A DNA stretch of 64,000 nucleotides. Origin: DASPJR01 sp035628505. Its GTDB lineage: Bacteria; Planctomycetota; SZUA-567; H5-PLA8. Shown one piece after another: positions 23,982 to 32,973 of the stretch. The position numbers were made by a program, and so were the translations under genes. Position 1 is the first letter of the stretch, and every line of letters begins with the position of its first letter. Where the stretch lies: NCBI GenBank assembly GCA_035628505.1, contig DASPJR010000038.1, forward strand, positions 66,855-130,854, written 5' to 3'. The notes under the pieces are model-generated. The model was not told the DNA's origin, did no database searches, and saw nothing but the letters and a program-made list of their open reading frames with translations.

Positions 23982-24557
23982 TTATTCGGTCGGAGTCCAC
24001 GTGCCGCTGACCGGGTTGAAGACGTCTTCGAACGTCGTCGTGCCGGTGCCGCGGTCGGCCTGGAAGATCGTGCCGTTGTTGTTGATGACGAACGTGTCGC
24101 GGCCGGTGCCGTCATACGCGCCCGGCATGGCGCAGAGGCCGTAGCCGAGAGTCATGTTCGTGCCGGTCATGTAGCTGCGCGCACCGCCCGTGCCCGCCGC
24201 GCCCTGCGAGGTCAGCACGGTGAAAACATAGCCGGCCTTCGGCGCTGCCGTGGTCGGAGGACCTTCAGCACCCGCGAAGGAGCGGTCAACCAGGGCCAGA
24301 TCGCCCGCGCCGCTGACCTTTTCCAGCAGGCTGTTGTCGCCCTTCATGCGGCTGGTGTATTCGAGCACGCCGTCCTGATCATAGTCCGTGCGGTGGAAAA
24401 TTTCTTCTGCTTCAGCGAACGCCTTGCAGGCAGCCGCCGCAGCGGTCTGATTGGCAGCCATTCTCGAGCGCAGCAAGCTCGGGATTGCAATGGCTGCGAT
24501 GATGGCAATGATCGCGACGACGATCATCAGCTCGATCAGCGTAAAGCCCTTTTTCAT
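23982..24557 (-). CDS. Prepilin-like protein 1 (probable major pilin)
   Basis: ATG at 24557 has a strong site AAAGGAG 6 bases upstream and encodes MKKGFTLIELMIVVAIIAII, then a 170-residue globular part with CKAFAEAEEIFHRTDYDQDG, GYVFTVLTSQGA and GARSYMTGTNMTLGYGLC. It is the first of three tandem paralogues, has the best ribosome binding site, a possible sigma-54 promoter and its own terminator, so it is probably the most highly expressed of the three. Prepilin peptidase would cut before the Phe at position 5. Confidence 0.9.
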   Translation of the reverse strand: MKKGFTLIELMIVVAIIAIIAAIAIPSLLRSRMAANQTAAAAACKAFAEAEEIFHRTDYDQDGVLEYTSRMKGDNSLLEKVSGAGDLALVDRSFAGAEGPPTTAAPKAGYVFTVLTSQGAAGTGGARSYMTGTNMTLGYGLCAMPGAYDGTGRDTFVINNNGTIFQADRGTGTTTFEDVFNPVSGTWTPTE

Positions 24558-24655
24558 GTCCAGCTCCTTTCGTTGCGCGGCTCGTAGTTTGTCGGTCACA
24601 GACCGAAGCTCGACATCCGCTTAATCCTGGTGTACTCGGTACGCACATTGTTCAA

Positions 24656-24671
24656 TGCAAATGGGTGACCA
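24656..24671 (-). promoter_or_regulatory. Possible sigma-54 promoter of the pilin genes
   Basis: On the minus strand TGGTCACCCATTTGCA shows TGG at -24 and TTTGCA at -12, with exactly ten bases between the GG and GC. The intermediate C-A-C-G of the consensus is not conserved. Initiation near 24645 would give an 88-base leader before the prepilin ATG. Pilin genes in other phyla commonly use sigma-54. The remaining 24672-24906 is unusually AT-rich and gene-free. Confidence 0.45.
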
Positions 24672-24906
24672 CCTTAAAAATGCTAATTTTTGTCTCGTTG
24701 TTTTACTATAAAGTCAATCAATAACACATGTTGCATTAAATGTATAAATTTGGTATTGCACACGTTTCTAGCATTTTCCGTCATGTGCGTGACAATAAAA
24801 GTCAACCGCGCCCGACCCGCACCCTGCTTCTCTCCTAACAGGTTGACCGCCTTTCCTTTTTCCCTTAACATACCTTCCGTGGTGCCGGTAAGGGGGCAGG
24901 GGCCTT

Positions 24907-25152
24907 ATGAGTCGAAACGAATCGTCGCAGCGGCTTGAGCCGTTTGGCATGCGGGCCGTGCGTCTGGGCCTTGTTTCAGTGCATCAGGTCGAGAAGGCTC
25001 TGGCGGTTCAGAAAATGCTCGATAAAAACGGCCAGCATCAGCCTATCGGAATGATCCTTGTCGATCTGGAGATGTTAACTACAACCCAGCTGCTTGCTGT
25101 GCTCCATTCATACGATGAAGAGAATCGCGAGCGTGAGCTCCGCGAAAGCTGA
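24907..25152 (+). CDS. Small stand-alone MshEN/GspE-N-like domain protein
   Basis: The 81 residues consist almost wholly of MRAVRLGLVSVHQVEKALAVQKMLDK and QPIGMILVDLEMLTTTQLLAVLHSY, resembling the N-terminal MshEN/GspE-N domain of pilus and type II secretion ATPases (PilB, MshE), where such repeats bind c-di-GMP. No ATPase domain follows. It is divergent from the prepilin genes across a 350-base AT-rich region, which suggests a regulatory part in pilus assembly. Ligand binding is not established. queG begins 27 bases downstream. Confidence 0.6.
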   Translation: MSRNESSQRLEPFGMRAVRLGLVSVHQVEKALAVQKMLDKNGQHQPIGMILVDLEMLTTTQLLAVLHSYDEENRERELRES

Positions 25153-25179
25153 ACGTGGCACCGCTGTCCCTAGCACTCT

Positions 25180-26262
25180 ATGTTGACCCGCTCCACCGCA
25201 CCGTCCGGCGTGGACACTTTTCCTCTCCTCAGTCCATCTGAGCAGCGTGCGCGCGCACTGGCGCTTGCCGCTGAGTCCGGTTTTTCTCTGTGCGGCATCG
25301 CGTTGATTTCTGAATCCACCCCGCGCTCCGAAGCCTACCAGCGCTGGCTTGAGCAGCGCTATCACGGTCCGCTTGAGTATATGCTTCGTTCGCAGCAGGC
25401 GCGGAGCAAGACCAGCGAGCGTTTTTCGTGGGCGCGCTCGGTGCTGGCGCTGGGCGCCTTTTACGATGGAGCCTCTCGCGGCGAACCCGGCAAGGACCTC
25501 GTTGCTCACATTGCCGGCTACGCACGCGGCCGGGACTATCACAAGATTTTCGAAAAACGCCTCAAGCTGCTATCGGCAGCTTTGATAAAAGAACGTGTAT
25601 GCGGCCGTGCTCGCGCCTACGTGGATACCGGACCGATTCTGGAACGCGCATGGGCGGAAGCGGCCGGGCTGGGCTGGATCGGCAAAAACGCATGCCTCAT
25701 CCATCCCCGGCTGGGATCCTTCTTCCTTCTGGCCGAAGTGCTGATGGATTCCACGCCCGAACCTGATGCCCCCGCCCAGCAGCACTGCGGAACGTGCCGG
25801 CGCTGCCTGGATGTGTGTCCGACACAGGCCCTGGTCGAACCCGGCGTACTCGATGCACAGCGGTGCCTGGTGACATGGAACATCGAACGCCGCGGCGAGA
25901 CGCCTGAAAGCATGTGGAAGGACCAGGGTGCCTGGGCTGCCGGGTGCGATCTGTGCCAGACGGTCTGCCCGTTCAACGCGCCACAGCGTACGGCGGCGCC
26001 GGATGCAGAACTGGCCGAACCGCTGCCGTGGCAGTCGATGACGCTGGCCGATTGCATCACGATGACGCCGGAGATCTTCGACCGAGCGTTCAAAGCCAGC
26101 GCACTTCGCCGTACAACGTTAAAAGGCCTTCGCCTTGGGGCAATCACCGCCGCCGGCAATGTCTGCGCCGAACCCTGCAGGCAGGCACTTGCTCAATGTG
26201 TGAACGATTCCGACGCGGACATTCGTCAACGGGCAAACTGGGCTCTGCAGCAGTTTCGCTGA
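25180..26262 (+). CDS. queG: Epoxyqueuosine reductase
   Basis: The 360-residue enzyme reduces epoxyqueuosine to queuosine in tRNA, the last step of the pathway, using cobalamin and two [4Fe-4S] clusters. The clusters are seen in CGTCRRCLDVCPTQAL near residue 207 and CDLCQTVCPFN near 257. DTGPILERAWAEAAGLGWIGKN near 148 is the family signature. The C-terminal HEAT-like tail (RRTTLKGLRLGAITAAGNV) is normal. The ATG at 25180 lacks a clear ribosome binding site; translation may depend on the preceding gene. Confidence 0.95.
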   Translation: MLTRSTAPSGVDTFPLLSPSEQRARALALAAESGFSLCGIALISESTPRSEAYQRWLEQRYHGPLEYMLRSQQARSKTSERFSWARSVLALGAFYDGASRGEPGKDLVAHIAGYARGRDYHKIFEKRLKLLSAALIKERVCGRARAYVDTGPILERAWAEAAGLGWIGKNACLIHPRLGSFFLLAEVLMDSTPEPDAPAQQHCGTCRRCLDVCPTQALVEPGVLDAQRCLVTWNIERRGETPESMWKDQGAWAAGCDLCQTVCPFNAPQRTAAPDAELAEPLPWQSMTLADCITMTPEIFDRAFKASALRRTTLKGLRLGAITAAGNVCAEPCRQALAQCVNDSDADIRQRANWALQQFR

Positions 26263-26350
26263 CTGGATCTACACGCAAAAAAATGTCTATTCATGAGCTG
26301 TAAAGCATTTAAGCTGTTGAGGTTCGCTGGCCGCTTGTGAGGACCGGGCT

Positions 26351-27136
26351 ATGTTTCGAATGCTGCTTTTGCTGTGCGCCATCGCACTCAGCCATGTCCA
26401 TGCCGGAATACCGGCTGAAGACCTCGCCAAGCAGGAAGAATTCAAGAAAGTGTACAATAGCCAGTATCGCCAGGACCACCTGGCTGCGCTGGAAAAGCTG
26501 GAAGGCTCGACGCACGTGAGCACCTGGCAGATTCTCTCGACTGTCGTATCAGTTAATCCTTTTCCTGAAGTGCGCACGGCGGCATTTAAAAGACTTTCGC
26601 AGATGCCGGCGACCGATCCCTATTTGTCGCAGATCCTGGTTCAGCACTTTCAGTCACTCAAGCCCAATGATGTGGACCTGCGCATCGCCTTCGCCGAGTG
26701 CATGGGAAATTCTGAATTTAAATACGCGATCTTCGAAGCCATGTCCGAATACGGCAGCAAGATGCGCTACCCCGAGTTCCTGAATCTTGATGGCTACCGC
26801 AATGAGGGCGGCAAAGCCGGCTCGATGAATGGGACCATCGGCGGTGATCCAAATGTTTTTATTGGTAAGCAGCGCGCCGAGTTCGAAAAGTACCTCAAGA
26901 TTTTCAACACGATTACGAAGGCCAACCTTTCGGCGACAGATAAGAATTCCCCGGCCAACCTGAAGTCGTGGTGGAATGAAAACAAGAACCGCGTTTTCGT
27001 GCTCGACAAGAATCTGCTGGAGAAATACAAGCAGGAAGAGCTCGAGCGCATTAACAAGAACAGCACGCTAGCCTCCAAACCCGGAGAAAAGCACGCTCAG
27101 CCGCAGCCGAAAAAACCAAGCAAAGACGACGAATGA
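26351..27136 (+). CDS. Secreted HEAT-like protein of unknown function
   Basis: The protein begins with a signal peptide (MLLLLCAIALSHVHA). Residues 50-125 look like two or three HEAT units (PFPEVRTAAFKRLSQMP, DVDLRIAFAECMGNSEFKYAIFEAM). Then NLKSWWNENKNRVF near 207 repeats the W-W motif that follows HEAT repeats in the proteins at 57260 and 57985. The C-terminal 35 residues are Lys- and Pro-rich. It is probably a periplasmic scaffold. Confidence 0.7.
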   Translation: MFRMLLLLCAIALSHVHAGIPAEDLAKQEEFKKVYNSQYRQDHLAALEKLEGSTHVSTWQILSTVVSVNPFPEVRTAAFKRLSQMPATDPYLSQILVQHFQSLKPNDVDLRIAFAECMGNSEFKYAIFEAMSEYGSKMRYPEFLNLDGYRNEGGKAGSMNGTIGGDPNVFIGKQRAEFEKYLKIFNTITKANLSATDKNSPANLKSWWNENKNRVFVLDKNLLEKYKQEELERINKNSTLASKPGEKHAQPQPKKPSKDDE

Positions 27137-27281
27137 GTCGCTGCCTTCCCTGACGTCACGTGCGGCACACGTGCACTTTCCTGCACACATGATTCTTAAG
27201 AAACGTGTCTGAATTCAGGAAACGCTATACTACCATTGTGCATCATTATTTGTAACGAGGTATTATCGAATCGAGGCGACC

Positions 27282-27638
27282 ATGGCCGGCAACGATTTGC
27301 TGATAGAACTCGAAGAAGTTCCGGACCGCAACCTGGTGGTCATGCACCTGACCGGCCGCATCGATTCCCGCACCTGCAATGACCTTCAGGAAGAATTGGA
27401 GATTCTGTTCGGAAACGGCGTCTGCCGCGTGATTCTCAACCTGGAAGCAATTGACTACTTTTCTTCAGCCGGCCTGGGGCTGTTTATCAACGTCAGTGTC
27501 GGAGCGCGCGAACGCAACGGTAATATCGTGCTGATGAGTCCATCCAAATGCATCCTCCAGCTTCTTCACCTGATCGGAGTGCATGACGAACTCAGCATTG
27601 CCCACGACTATCAGTCCGCCGTGAGACTGCTTTCCTGA
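27282..27638 (+). CDS. STAS-domain anti-sigma factor antagonist
   Basis: A 118-residue SpoIIAA/RsbV-like protein: VVMHLTGRIDSRTCNDLQEEL near residue 17, then VILNLEAIDYFSSAGLGLFINV near 50 with the phosphorylatable Ser at FSSAGL, and IGVHDELSIAHDYQSAVRLL at the end. Members bind an anti-sigma kinase and release the sigma factor. No kinase or sigma gene is adjacent. ATG at 27282 is the first in frame; the weak upstream site GAGGCGACC is 6 bases away. Confidence 0.92.
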   Translation: MAGNDLLIELEEVPDRNLVVMHLTGRIDSRTCNDLQEELEILFGNGVCRVILNLEAIDYFSSAGLGLFINVSVGARERNGNIVLMSPSKCILQLLHLIGVHDELSIAHDYQSAVRLLS

Positions 27639-27662
27639 CTCTGTCTGATTCAGCTGTAAAAA

Positions 27663-30071
27663 TCAGCGTGCCGAGTTCACGGCCAGTGGTTTTTCGGCAT
27701 GCGGTGCATCGGGCCGCGCCGGCGGAGTCGTGTCGTCTCCGCTGGACCATGTCAGGCGAAGTGAATTGGCGATGACCAGTATGGAACTGAGCGCCATAAT
27801 CGACGCGCCATACGCCGGTTTCAAATTATTAATAAAGGCATAGGGCAGCATGAACATATTGAATGCGAACGCGACAGCCAGGTTCATATGAATGATGCGG
27901 GCGGCCTGGCGTGAGAGGCGAATGGCGCGCGTCACGCCGCGGACATCAGGCGAGACCAGCACGATCTGCCCGGACTCCACGGCGATGTCTGTTCCGGTGC
28001 CCAGCGCGAAGCCCACATCCGCGGCCGCGAGCGCGGGCGCGTCATTGATGCCGTCGCCCACGGCCGCCGCGCGCCGCCCCTGCGATTTGAGCTGCCGTAG
28101 AAAGTCGACTTTGTCCTCGGGCTTCATCAAGGCGTGAACGTCTTCGGGCTTCAGACCGCATTGCCGGGCGACATTCTGCGCGGCGCTCGGATTGTCTCCC
28201 GATAGCAGATGAACCCGCAGACCTTGCGCGTGCAGATCGGCGATTGCGCCAGGAGCGGTTTCTTTGACGCGGTCATTGAGCCCAATCGCGCCCACAATAT
28301 CGGCATCTTCCTCGGCCAGAAAAATCATGGTATGGCCGCAGCTTTCGGCCGCCTCAACGCTCTTTTTGAAATCACCTTTCAGCTTATAGCCGCGTTCTTC
28401 AATCAGGCTGCGCGAGCCGACCAGATAGCTCTTGCGTCCCACCGTGCCTTTCAGCCCGCGGCCGGGGAGCGGCTCGAAATTGTCGACCTTGCGAAGCTGG
28501 ACGGTGCTGCGCTTGGCTTCTTTCACCACCCCTTTGGCCAACGCGTGCTCGGAGCAGGCTTCGAGTGAACCGGCAAGCGTCAGGAAATTCTCGCGTTCCA
28601 CTCCGGGCATGGTCAGCACTTCGGTGACCGAGAACGAGCCGTCGGTCAGCGTTCCGGATTTGTCGAACACAACGTCCGTGATGCGCGCCGCGGCTTCGAT
28701 CGCTTCGCCGCCCTTAATCAGGATTCCCCGCCGCGCGCCGAGGCCGGTAGCGATAATCACTGCTGTCGGTGTGGCCAGCCCCACGGCGAAGGGGCAGGCA
28801 ACAACCAGCACGGCAATCGCCGGCTGGAGCGACGTCGAGACCGGCCATTCCTGCAGCAGGAAATTCAAGAAGCTCAGCGCACCGTTCTCTTCGAGCAGCG
28901 GACGGATGGCCCAGCCGCGATTGATCAGGCCCTGCACCGCAATCGGTCCGAAATACCAGGTCGCGAAGGCGGCCGCGGCAATGGCCAGCGTGACTGGAAC
29001 GAGGACCGCCGAGACGCGGTCGGCCATCTGTTCGACGCGCAGCTTCTTTTCCTGCGCCTCGGAGACCATGCGGCCGATCTGCGCGATCGTGGAATCGGCG
29101 CCGACGCCCACCGCGCGCACGCGGATGAAGCCCGAGCCATTCACGCTCGCGACAATGACCCTGTCACCTTTCACCTTCGGAACAGGCCGGCTTTCGCCGG
29201 TGATCAGCGCCTCGTTCACTTCGGTTGCGCCGTCGACGATTTCGCCATCCACGGGAATCTTTTCATGCGGCCGCACGAGAACGATGTCGCCCACTGCGAC
29301 CACGCCGGCCGGAATGATCTGCTCGCGGCCATCGCGCAGCACGCAGGCTTCCTTGGGAGTGATCTCGATCAGGCTGCCCCAGAGCTGGCTGGTTGATTCT
29401 CTTGCGCGCGCTTCCAGCCATTTTCCGAGGCTGACGATGGTGAGGATCAGCGCGGCGATGTGGAACTGCGGGGCGACGGGGTCAGGCGAGGTAGCATCGC
29501 GCATGAGATTGGGATCGTTGCTGACCTGGCCGATAAAGCAGAGAAATCCCTGCAGATACGCTGCCGTCGATCCCACTACCACCAGCGTGTCGAGATTGAA
29601 GCTCCAGCGCCGCAGCGCGTGAATGAAGCCGCGGTAATATTCCCAGCCGACAGTGATCTGCACCGGCGTCGCGAGCAGGAAGAGCAGCCCGAGCTTGGCA
29701 ACGTCGTTAGCGACCCAAACCTGATTGATGATCAGGATCAGCAGCGTGAAGATGGCGCCGGCGACGAAACGTGATTTGCGGCTGGCGATGACGTCGATCG
29801 TATCGCCGAAGCTCATCTGCGCGCGCGTGTCTGAACTGGGCGCAGCCAGCGTGGCCTGGTAGCCGACAGCGGCAACAGCTTCGATCAGTTCCCGCGATTT
29901 GATTTCCGTGGAATGCCGCACAGTGGCCAGGCGGGTGAGCAGGTTGACGCCGGCCGTTTCAACGCCGGCGCGCGAGCGCAACGCCTTTTCGACCCGGCCG
30001 ACGCAGGCGGCGCAATGCATACCGCCAATGACCAGAACCGTCGTGCGATCTTCCGTTTCCCGTCGGCGCAT
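27663..30071 (-). CDS. P1B-type heavy-metal translocating ATPase with atypical motifs
   Basis: The 802-residue protein has an N-terminal HMA domain with GMHCAACVGR near residue 17, eight expected membrane segments, the actuator TGES (ITGESRPVP near 285), phosphorylation site and hinge GDGINDAP near 665. Three hallmarks differ from copper pumps: the membrane CPC is CPF (VVACPFAVGL near 424), DKTGT is DKSGT (near 471), and the SEHPL motif is SEHAL (near 510). The TM7 Y-N pair is F-N (AFAFNMFML). The metal is therefore uncertain, although copper or silver is usual for the HMA/CPx group. It is convergent with the STAS gene. Confidence 0.88.
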   Translation of the reverse strand: MRRRETEDRTTVLVIGGMHCAACVGRVEKALRSRAGVETAGVNLLTRLATVRHSTEIKSRELIEAVAAVGYQATLAAPSSDTRAQMSFGDTIDVIASRKSRFVAGAIFTLLILIINQVWVANDVAKLGLLFLLATPVQITVGWEYYRGFIHALRRWSFNLDTLVVVGSTAAYLQGFLCFIGQVSNDPNLMRDATSPDPVAPQFHIAALILTIVSLGKWLEARARESTSQLWGSLIEITPKEACVLRDGREQIIPAGVVAVGDIVLVRPHEKIPVDGEIVDGATEVNEALITGESRPVPKVKGDRVIVASVNGSGFIRVRAVGVGADSTIAQIGRMVSEAQEKKLRVEQMADRVSAVLVPVTLAIAAAAFATWYFGPIAVQGLINRGWAIRPLLEENGALSFLNFLLQEWPVSTSLQPAIAVLVVACPFAVGLATPTAVIIATGLGARRGILIKGGEAIEAAARITDVVFDKSGTLTDGSFSVTEVLTMPGVERENFLTLAGSLEACSEHALAKGVVKEAKRSTVQLRKVDNFEPLPGRGLKGTVGRKSYLVGSRSLIEERGYKLKGDFKKSVEAAESCGHTMIFLAEEDADIVGAIGLNDRVKETAPGAIADLHAQGLRVHLLSGDNPSAAQNVARQCGLKPEDVHALMKPEDKVDFLRQLKSQGRRAAAVGDGINDAPALAAADVGFALGTGTDIAVESGQIVLVSPDVRGVTRAIRLSRQAARIIHMNLAVAFAFNMFMLPYAFINNLKPAYGASIMALSSILVIANSLRLTWSSGDDTTPPARPDAPHAEKPLAVNSAR

Positions 30072-30206
30072 GTGATTTTTATTTCAGTGGCTGTCAGCAC
30101 AGCAGAAAGAAAGCCTCTTCAGAGGCCGTGTCCGCTACGAAATCAACGACTCAGATTAGATCGGCAAACCTGCCATGCAAGTAGATTGAAAGCGCCGGAC
30201 TTGCAT

Positions 30207-30236
30207 AAAAAAACTCTTCCCGAAGGAAGAGTTTTT
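30207..30236. terminator. Bidirectional intrinsic terminator between the P-type ATPase and DUF4394 genes
   Basis: AAAAACTCTTCC-CGAA-GGAAGAGTTTTT with A-run and T-run on both sides, a 7-bp core stem extended by A:T pairs. It follows the DUF4394 gene (minus strand) by about 30 bases. The rest of 30072-30264 holds no gene. Confidence 0.85.
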
Positions 30237-30264
30237 CTGAACGCTTTCTCGAGCACGCGAAAAG

Positions 30265-32763
30265 TTACGGTTTCGGCGGCTTCTGCAATGTTGCGCTGCC
30301 GCTCTTGCCTTTCTTTGCGCTGTAGATGAACGTCTTTGTCACCTGATAGTTCACGTTGTTGAAATAAATGTTGATCTGCAGCGTGCGCTCAACTTTTGAC
30401 AGATCGGCATCGGCCGTGAACCCTTCCTCCGCCAGCTGCGCGCGGTAATCGTTCTTGCTCAGCTTGATCGCGTACTTGGAGACGCCGTTCTTCGGCTTCA
30501 GGCCAATGGCGAACGTCTCGCTGCTCTTGGGCGTGCTTTTGCCTTTTGCATCGAGTTTGAACGTCTTGATGATTCCATTCACCCCGCCGATGTTCACGAT
30601 CACATCTTTGCCGTCGGTCGTGAAGCCGGTCGGGAAGGGAAGTTCACCGGCGATTGCGATCGAATCGCTCAGCGGCTTGATGAAGTTGAGCTTGATGCCC
30701 GCTTTCAGCACGGTCAGCGGCTGAGCCGTTCCAGCCGGCGCGCCGTTGAAAGGCGTTGACGTGGCGCTCGTCGGGGACGAACCGAACGCCGTCTCGATTG
30801 CATTGATAAAGCCGTCGCCGTCATGATCGTCCTTGTCGGCGATATCCAGCCGCGTGGTGGTCTGCGCGCCGAGCTCGGCACCTATGGGGTTCTGCAGCTG
30901 CAGCGTGACGGTCTCGAAAAGCTCCAGGATGTTATCGTCGAGCGCGGGGATGAAGATCGTGCGGGAGGTTTCGCCGTCGACGAACACGAGTGTACCAGAG
31001 GACGCCGTGTAGTCCGTGCCGGCCGTCGCTGTGCCGCCGGTGATGGCGTAATCGACACTGACGGTTCCCTGTGTCCCGCCGGTGCGCGTTACCGTGATTG
31101 ATGCGGTATTCTTTTCGATGACGTAGAACGAATCGGCGCTGAACTGGAGGATTGCCTCAGCTGTCTGCGGAATAACAGCGATCCCGCGGATGTTCACGCC
31201 GCCGCCGATGTTCAGGTTGCCCACCTGCGTGGCTGCACCGGTTGTGAGGTTGATCGTGTAGAAACCATTGTTGATCGCCGCGAAGGCGGAAGTCACGTTG
31301 CCGTTCGACGTGATGTCGAATCCCGTCTGCGTGCCGGCATTCAGTCCAAGCGCGCCGATCGTCCGCATCTCTCCGGTATTGGGGGAGACTGAGCCGTCAG
31401 TTGTTCCGATCACGAGCAGAACGTCCTGCGTCGAATCTATTGCGTACAGCGGCGCGTTGCCACTGGCTGCGGCCGGAGCGTAAGCGCCGCCGATGACGTT
31501 GGGATTAGGAAGGTTAGTATTGGGGTTCAGCACATTTGGATCGCCCGCGACGTAAGCGAGCGGCGTGTCGACTGTGACGGCCGCAGTGTCGGGATCGATG
31601 CGCAGGTTCTGCTCGGTGTTGCTGGTCACGCGCAGCCTGTCGACGACCGGATTAAAGTCGACGCCGAATTCGGTGCCGTTCAATGCGGTGCTGAACGCGC
31701 CGGTGCCCACCTGCGTCGCGGCTCCGGTGAGATAGTCAATCGTGTACAGGCGGCTGGTGCTGCCCAGGCCGTAGAGCTTGCCGTTAGCGGGACGGAAGTC
31801 GATGCCAAGGATGCTTTCACCGGTCTGCAGGCCGGTGATATTTACGGAATTTGTAACCAGGCTCGGCACTCGGTGATCGAAGCGGACCAGCGTGTTATTC
31901 GTGCGCAGAGCGACGACGTCGAAGGTTGTCGGAGGCGGAACGACGGAGATATCGCGAAGCGGATCGGTGCTACCGATTGCTCCTAAAAGCGTCGCGGTTC
32001 CGGTCGCAAGATTGATGGTGAACAACTTGCTTGCCGTCTCGCCGATGACCTGAATCGAGGCATACGCCGTGCCGCTGGCGCCTGAGATATCGAAGCCCAG
32101 GTTGTCGGAGGCGTCAACGCCGAGCTTGCCGATGGTGAAAAGTGGAGTCGAGCTGCCCGAACCGTTGGGGCTGATCGTTCCACCAATGGAGCCTTGCGTG
32201 ACCAGCACGTCCTGCGTCGAATCGATATCGTACAGCGTCGTCGCGGGCGCTCCCGCATAGTTGTCGGTGTAGGCCGCGCCGACGATGTGCGGAACGGCGC
32301 CTTCATTGGGATCGAGCGGTGCGTACGCGAGCGAGAAATCCTGCGACTGCACGGTACCATCGCGCGGATCCAGACGCAGATTCATGCCCGTGTCGGTGAC
32401 GACACGCAGGCGGTCGGCCGTGGGGTTGAAATCCATGCCGAAGGCTGTGCCCACGAGGGCGGGTGTGAAGGAAGTTGTGCCCAGCGCCGTCGCGGCGCCG
32501 GTGACGACATTGATGACATACAGCCGGTTTGAATTTCCAAGGCCATAGAGCTGGCCGGTGTTCGGGCGGAAATCAATCCCGACAATGCTTTCACCGGACT
32601 GCAGGCCGGTTACGGGCACGGAGCTGATTAGCGTTCCCGGGGAGCTCGTGGAGAACCGAACGAGAAGGTTAGTCGTCGTTATGCCGAAAACGTCTTCTGC
32701 GTGTGCCGCCCCGGCCAGCAGCAATACAGCGCTCAGCGCCAGCATGGCGATATGTTTCCGCAC
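30265..32763 (-). CDS. Secreted protein with two DUF4394 domains, a Calx-beta domain and a GKSG-ending C-terminal module
   Basis: The start is a GTG at 32763, with AAGGAGG 8 bases upstream. A signal peptide (MLALSAVLLLAGAAHA) precedes two repeated DUF4394 units of about 260 residues each (GIDFRPNTGQLYGLG, then GIDFRPANGKLYGLG). A Calx-beta domain follows (YVIEKNTASITVTRTGGTQGTVSVDY), then a calcium-type loop DHDGDGFINAIETAFG near 675. The last 140 residues form a beta-rich module ending YSAKKGKSGSATLQKP, which resembles the end of the subtilisin-like protein at 60528. Likely an extracellular or cell-surface protein; its function is unknown. Confidence 0.85.
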   Translation of the reverse strand: MRKHIAMLALSAVLLLAGAAHAEDVFGITTTNLLVRFSTSSPGTLISSVPVTGLQSGESIVGIDFRPNTGQLYGLGNSNRLYVINVVTGAATALGTTSFTPALVGTAFGMDFNPTADRLRVVTDTGMNLRLDPRDGTVQSQDFSLAYAPLDPNEGAVPHIVGAAYTDNYAGAPATTLYDIDSTQDVLVTQGSIGGTISPNGSGSSTPLFTIGKLGVDASDNLGFDISGASGTAYASIQVIGETASKLFTINLATGTATLLGAIGSTDPLRDISVVPPPTTFDVVALRTNNTLVRFDHRVPSLVTNSVNITGLQTGESILGIDFRPANGKLYGLGSTSRLYTIDYLTGAATQVGTGAFSTALNGTEFGVDFNPVVDRLRVTSNTEQNLRIDPDTAAVTVDTPLAYVAGDPNVLNPNTNLPNPNVIGGAYAPAAASGNAPLYAIDSTQDVLLVIGTTDGSVSPNTGEMRTIGALGLNAGTQTGFDITSNGNVTSAFAAINNGFYTINLTTGAATQVGNLNIGGGVNIRGIAVIPQTAEAILQFSADSFYVIEKNTASITVTRTGGTQGTVSVDYAITGGTATAGTDYTASSGTLVFVDGETSRTIFIPALDDNILELFETVTLQLQNPIGAELGAQTTTRLDIADKDDHDGDGFINAIETAFGSSPTSATSTPFNGAPAGTAQPLTVLKAGIKLNFIKPLSDSIAIAGELPFPTGFTTDGKDVIVNIGGVNGIIKTFKLDAKGKSTPKSSETFAIGLKPKNGVSKYAIKLSKNDYRAQLAEEGFTADADLSKVERTLQINIYFNNVNYQVTKTFIYSAKKGKSGSATLQKPPKP

Positions 32764-32973
32764 AGGTGCACCCTCCTTAAAAGAAATTTGGTCGCTACAT
32801 CCTCTCTTTATTGCTTATTAATGCTACTAAAGATGCACTGAGCTTACCACGATCTTGCCGGGGAGGTGATTTGTATCGGGTTTTGTAAAGAATCCGGCTC
32901 GCGGCGGTTTTGTTGCAACTTCTGGCGGGTTCATACGTCGTAATTGCGGAGCGAGCCTTATTAAGGAGGCGGC

